Positions 36,683 through 39,847 of a stretch of 39,847 bases of DNA are shown piece by piece. The notes under the pieces were generated by a model. The model made no database searches. It saw nothing but the letters and a program-made list of their open reading frames with translations, and was not told the DNA's origin. The position numbers were made by a program, and so were the translations under genes. Source of the DNA: Trebouxia sp. TZW2008 (lineage: Eukaryota; Chlorophyta; Trebouxiophyceae; Trebouxiales; Trebouxiaceae); the NCBI GenBank assembly GCA_002118135.1, contig BDIU01000488.1, positions 1 through 39,847 on the forward strand. Direction: 5' to 3'. Each line of letters starts with the position of its first letter. The stretch's first letter is position 1.

Positions 36683-39533
36683 ATGGCCTTCAGCCAGTCT
36701 GCATCGCGCCTATTGTGTATATCTTTATGTGTCCTGTCAGCATATACAGCAGCACAGACGCTGAGCCTGCCTCTAGATACAATTGCCTTGCCCCCGGGGT
36801 TCAGCATCGACTTGTACACAAACAGACAGCTCCCGTCTGCCCGGACTCTAGTGCTCAGTGACAACACCACTGCCGGCAACATCGTATATGTGTCGACAAA
36901 TAGCGGTGACAACGTAAGCAGGGCAGCCTTGAAAACATTGTGTGCGATGCACTTCATCTCTTCCCTAGTGAGGTTTTGCATCATGACCCCTCTCCTGCGC
37001 AGCCCTGATCTGCATCTTGATTGCAGGTTTACGCTATCGTGGACACAAACAAAGACGGCATCGCCGACTCCGTCACTACAGTCATCAGCAATCTCAGTGC
37101 ACCATTGGGTCTTGCATATGCCAATGGTTCGTTGTGGGTGGCCACCACACCAACCATATACAGATTTGACAATGTGGATGCACTTGCTGCAGCAGGCATG
37201 GTAAGATAAACACATTTGCTGGATGAAATTTGCCAGCTTGACATTGTTGGCATAGTCAGTACACACGCTAATCATTACTTGTACAATATGCAGAACTTTA
37301 CATACCCAAATGTTGTGTTGGACAATCTGGGCATGCCATCTGATCATGGCAACCATTATATGACTTTTGGGTATGACAACTACCTGTACTTCAATCTGGG
37401 CTCCCCCTTCAACATTGGTATTCCGCCAGCAGTGGGGTCGCACAATCTGAACTTTGGCACAATTGCCAGGATGACTGCAAATGGCACTGACATCTCAACT
37501 TTTGCCAATGGTGAGACTGCACCCCTTCCTGCGGTCAAGCCCCAAATTCTTATGATGCTGCTTGTGCTTGAGTCGTGAAGGCTGTATCTGGGCTGCATGT
37601 TTTTGCTCTTGTGCTTCAATGCACCTCTGATGGCTTGATGAACTGCAAGCGTGATTTTGTATACCTTGGCTCAACTTGACTCTATCAGTGCAGCTTCAAA
37701 GGACGAGGATGTCAGACCATTGTTACTGATGTTGCTACAGGCATCAGGAATGTGGTGGGCATGCAATTTCACCCAGTCACCAAGCAGCTGTACTTCAGCA
37801 ACAATGGGCGGGACAACATTGGTGGCAATGTCCCTGATGACTACATTGCATATGCCCCAGTCTCTGGTCTGAACTTTGGCTACCCATCTTGCCACAGGTA
37901 CTGCACACTCTTGACATATCTGCTATTTTGTGTTGGGTCTTAGGCTGCCAAAATTGAGAAACTGGCATTCATGCATTGCTCCTTGTGTCTGCACCACAAA
38001 TGCAGATTCAGTGGCAGTGTGCATCTGCAAGAGCAGTCTGCATTTTGATCAAAACGAGCAACAAGTTTTGCCCAGCCAAACTGGGCTATCGGTATATGCT
38101 AGGCCCTCAGGCAACAGCTTCTGCCTGGCAAAATCTGCTAGGTTGTCTTTGCATGTGCCCATGCTGCTGTCAGCAAGCCCTGACATGAGCACTTGTTCTG
38201 GCAGGTTGGGTTCAGGGGACCCAGCATTGAGAGACCCTGGACCAGGCACACCTTACCCAGACCCAGAGTACCCTCCTGTTGCACTTGGCAGCAACAATGG
38301 CAATGGCACCTTTGCTCAGCAAGTTGGGTATTGCGCAGGTGACCTGTTGTTAGCGTCATGCTCATTCATGCTTGCTGCATGACATGGTGCCTGCGCGCTG
38401 GCTCAGATTGAAATATGGTGCAGATCTATGTCTGCTCTGGCCTGCCTGCGCATGCAGTGTCCAGCATGCTGAGTTGAAAATCCCAGTCCATCTGCAGTCC
38501 CTGCCTTTTATGAGCATCTGCACAGCTTGTTCAGCAATTTCACGCTCGTTTACCTCCCCCCAGCCCACCTGCGCCCGTTGGACCTCTTCCCATGAACCTA
38601 TCTTTTTACCCATGCTTGGGCAATCTTAGCTGACATTGCCTTGATTTACATTTGTTCCCTGCAGTAACCCAGACTCCTCCTGTGCAAACAGTTGGACCTC
38701 ATGTGGCTACCTTGGGCATGAAGTTCTACACAGGTGGGCTCTCCTGCACACTGCTTTCTTGTGCACTTAGTGCTGATGCTGTATGCTGGTGCGTGCTCTC
38801 TGCAAATGCGTTTTTGTAGCATCTGTACACAGCCTGCACAACTCTTCAGCACAGCAAGCGTGCGCCTCATGCTTGATATATTTGTAGTGCTGCAAGTTGC
38901 ACAAAGTGTTAGTGCTGCATAGCTGGGGTCGCCTTCCTTGCTGAAACAGATCAGCAACCATGTATTACATGCCAGGCATGACAGTCATCCTAATGCCGTG
39001 CTGCATGCATACGTTTGTGTCTTCTCAGATGCCTTCTGTAGCAGTCGAACTCAGATCTGCGTACACACATTGCAGCATATGGCTGCTGGTTGTGACATTT
39101 GCAGCAAAATTAGGCTATCTGCCTTGTGCACAGGCGACATATTCCCAGCCTCCTACAACTTGTCCATCATCAATGCACAGCACGGCAGCTGGGACAGAAC
39201 TCCTCCTCTAGGGTACCGTGTTATGGTGCTCAACCTGAATGAGGATGGCCTGGCCTCCAACTACTCTGCTTTGGCAGAGGGCTGGCTACAGCCTAATGGC
39301 ACTGCATGGGGTAAGGCACTGTTTATCTGCTTATGTTGTGTTTGCAAGCAGCGCCTTTGCCTTGTTTGTGCATGACATGTTCCTCAAGTATGCAGTCTGG
39401 CATTCAGCTACTGTTTGCAGAGGGCTGGCTGCAGCTCAATGGCACTGCATGGGGTATGCCACTGTTGACTTGTGCAACATTGTTCTGTCTTTTCATGTGA
39501 GCAGATGGCAATGGCAGTGGTGATGTACAGTAG
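36683..39533 (+). CDS. Secreted PQQ-type sorbosone/glucose dehydrogenase
   Basis: Exons: 36683-36913, 37027-37200, 37294-37510, 37741-37897, 38205-38338, 38665-38733 and 39134-39310, possibly ending with 39505-39533 (395 aa). The protein matches the L-sorbosone dehydrogenase/soluble glucose dehydrogenase beta-propeller family, which uses PQQ to oxidise sugars. MAFSQSASRLLCISLCVLSA is a signal peptide. Landmarks: LPPGFSIDLYTN, NIVYVSTN, DGIADSVTTVISNL, PLGLAYANGSLWVATT, GIRNVVGMQFHPVTKQ (208-223), YFSNNGRDNIGGNVPDD, NFGYPSCH, PHVATLGMKFYTG, FPASYNLSIINAQHGSWDR and EGWLQPNGTAWG. Several N-x-S/T sites fit secretion. The expected last propeller strand (RPVDVxxxPDGSLLVSDD type) is missing: the tiny last exon gives only DGNGSGDVQ-stop. 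Either the true 3' exons lie beyond the window or the protein is truncated. Confidence 0.88.
39415..39458 (+). repeat. Echo of dehydrogenase exon 3' end
   Basis: AGAGGGCTGGCTGCAGCTCA through AATGGCACTGCATGGGGTATGCC copies the end of exon 39134-39310 and its donor (GGGTAAGGC becomes GGGTATGCC). It reads EGWLQLNGTAW. A TTTGCAG lies directly in front. Period about 142 bases. Confidence 0.85.
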
Positions 39534-39847
39534 GGCCAGAAAGTCCCGTTCAACTGCCCTACCCATGCTGCTTGCAGTCAATGCTGACAGCGCAACGATG
39601 CAATTGCGCGGCGGTACGACTCAGCATAGAAAGTTCAACAACACAGCTTGCTTGATGCGGAGTCACAGCTGCCGAAAGCGGTCGCAGCGCAAGATATGCA
39701 TCGGTGAAGCGTGCACTTCTGTTTCACAAAAAGCAGTGGTGTCAGGAGGTGCCTGCCTCGTCAGCTGTGTCGTGCGCTAAAACGATAGTCAGAGATAGCT
39801 GACTTTGGTCAACGTCACTGGGCAAATAGGACAGCTGTCAAACGTAG
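39534..39847. other. Right edge of the window, nothing recognised
   Basis: Either the 3' UTR/intergenic region of the dehydrogenase gene or its last intron. The open frame at 39472-39780 shows no dehydrogenase-like sequence. Confidence 0.4.

Noticed and set aside
36556..37443. A 295-codon open frame on the minus strand, one of the longest in the window.
   Set aside because: It runs antisense across two exons and an intron of the sorbosone dehydrogenase gene, shows no family resemblance and ignores well-supported splice sites. It is a shadow frame.

Overview
The window is nuclear DNA of a eukaryote, most likely a green alga (Chlorophyta, probably a trebouxiophyte); the lineage is inference. 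Genes are broken by many spliceosomal introns (GT donors, acceptors mostly ending in TGCAG), roughly one per 100-150 coding bases. The families are plant/algal in type: a plant-type PP2C phosphatase, a plastid NicO/UreH-like membrane protein with a transit-peptide-like N-terminus, a secreted GH9 endoglucanase and a PQQ-type sorbosone dehydrogenase. There are no operons, CRISPR arrays or recognisable transposons. All gene models were spliced by eye, and exon phases were checked to sum to an open frame.

Layout: (1) 445-2183 (+), unknown protein with a KRKR patch and Gln-rich coiled coil. (2) 8921-3394 (-), unknown coiled-coil protein of 12 exons plus two duplicated in-frame exons. (3) 9153-11811 (+), plastid NicO/UreH-like transporter, head-to-head with gene 2. 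(4) 12574-16508 (+), HxxxD acyltransferase (condensation-domain-like) with a four-fold duplicated exon and a GC-AG intron. (5) 17419-23912 (+), secreted GH9 endoglucanase. (6) 29640-24655 (-), PP2C with a long RG/Q-rich C-terminal tail. (7) 33816-31317 (-), Golgi-type GT34-like glycosyltransferase. (8) 34622-34042 (-), tentative small unknown protein. (9) 34666-35397 (+), EIF1AD-like protein. (10) 36683 to at least 39310 (+), secreted sorbosone/glucose dehydrogenase-like protein whose 3' end is unclear.

The genes do not form a pathway. Genes 4, 5, 7 and 10 act on acyl or carbohydrate substrates, and 5, 7 and 10 enter the secretory route, but this may be coincidence.

The most striking signal is structural. 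In at least 15 places an intron contains one or more diverged copies ('echoes') of the neighbouring exon's edge, together with its splice site and some flanking intron. Repeat periods are roughly 100-240 bases. Many copies stay open in the parent frame, and some form phase-symmetric or phase-matched cassette exons. This affects five of the ten genes and suggests an ongoing process of local tandem duplication across exon-intron junctions, which lengthens introns and could seed alternative exons.
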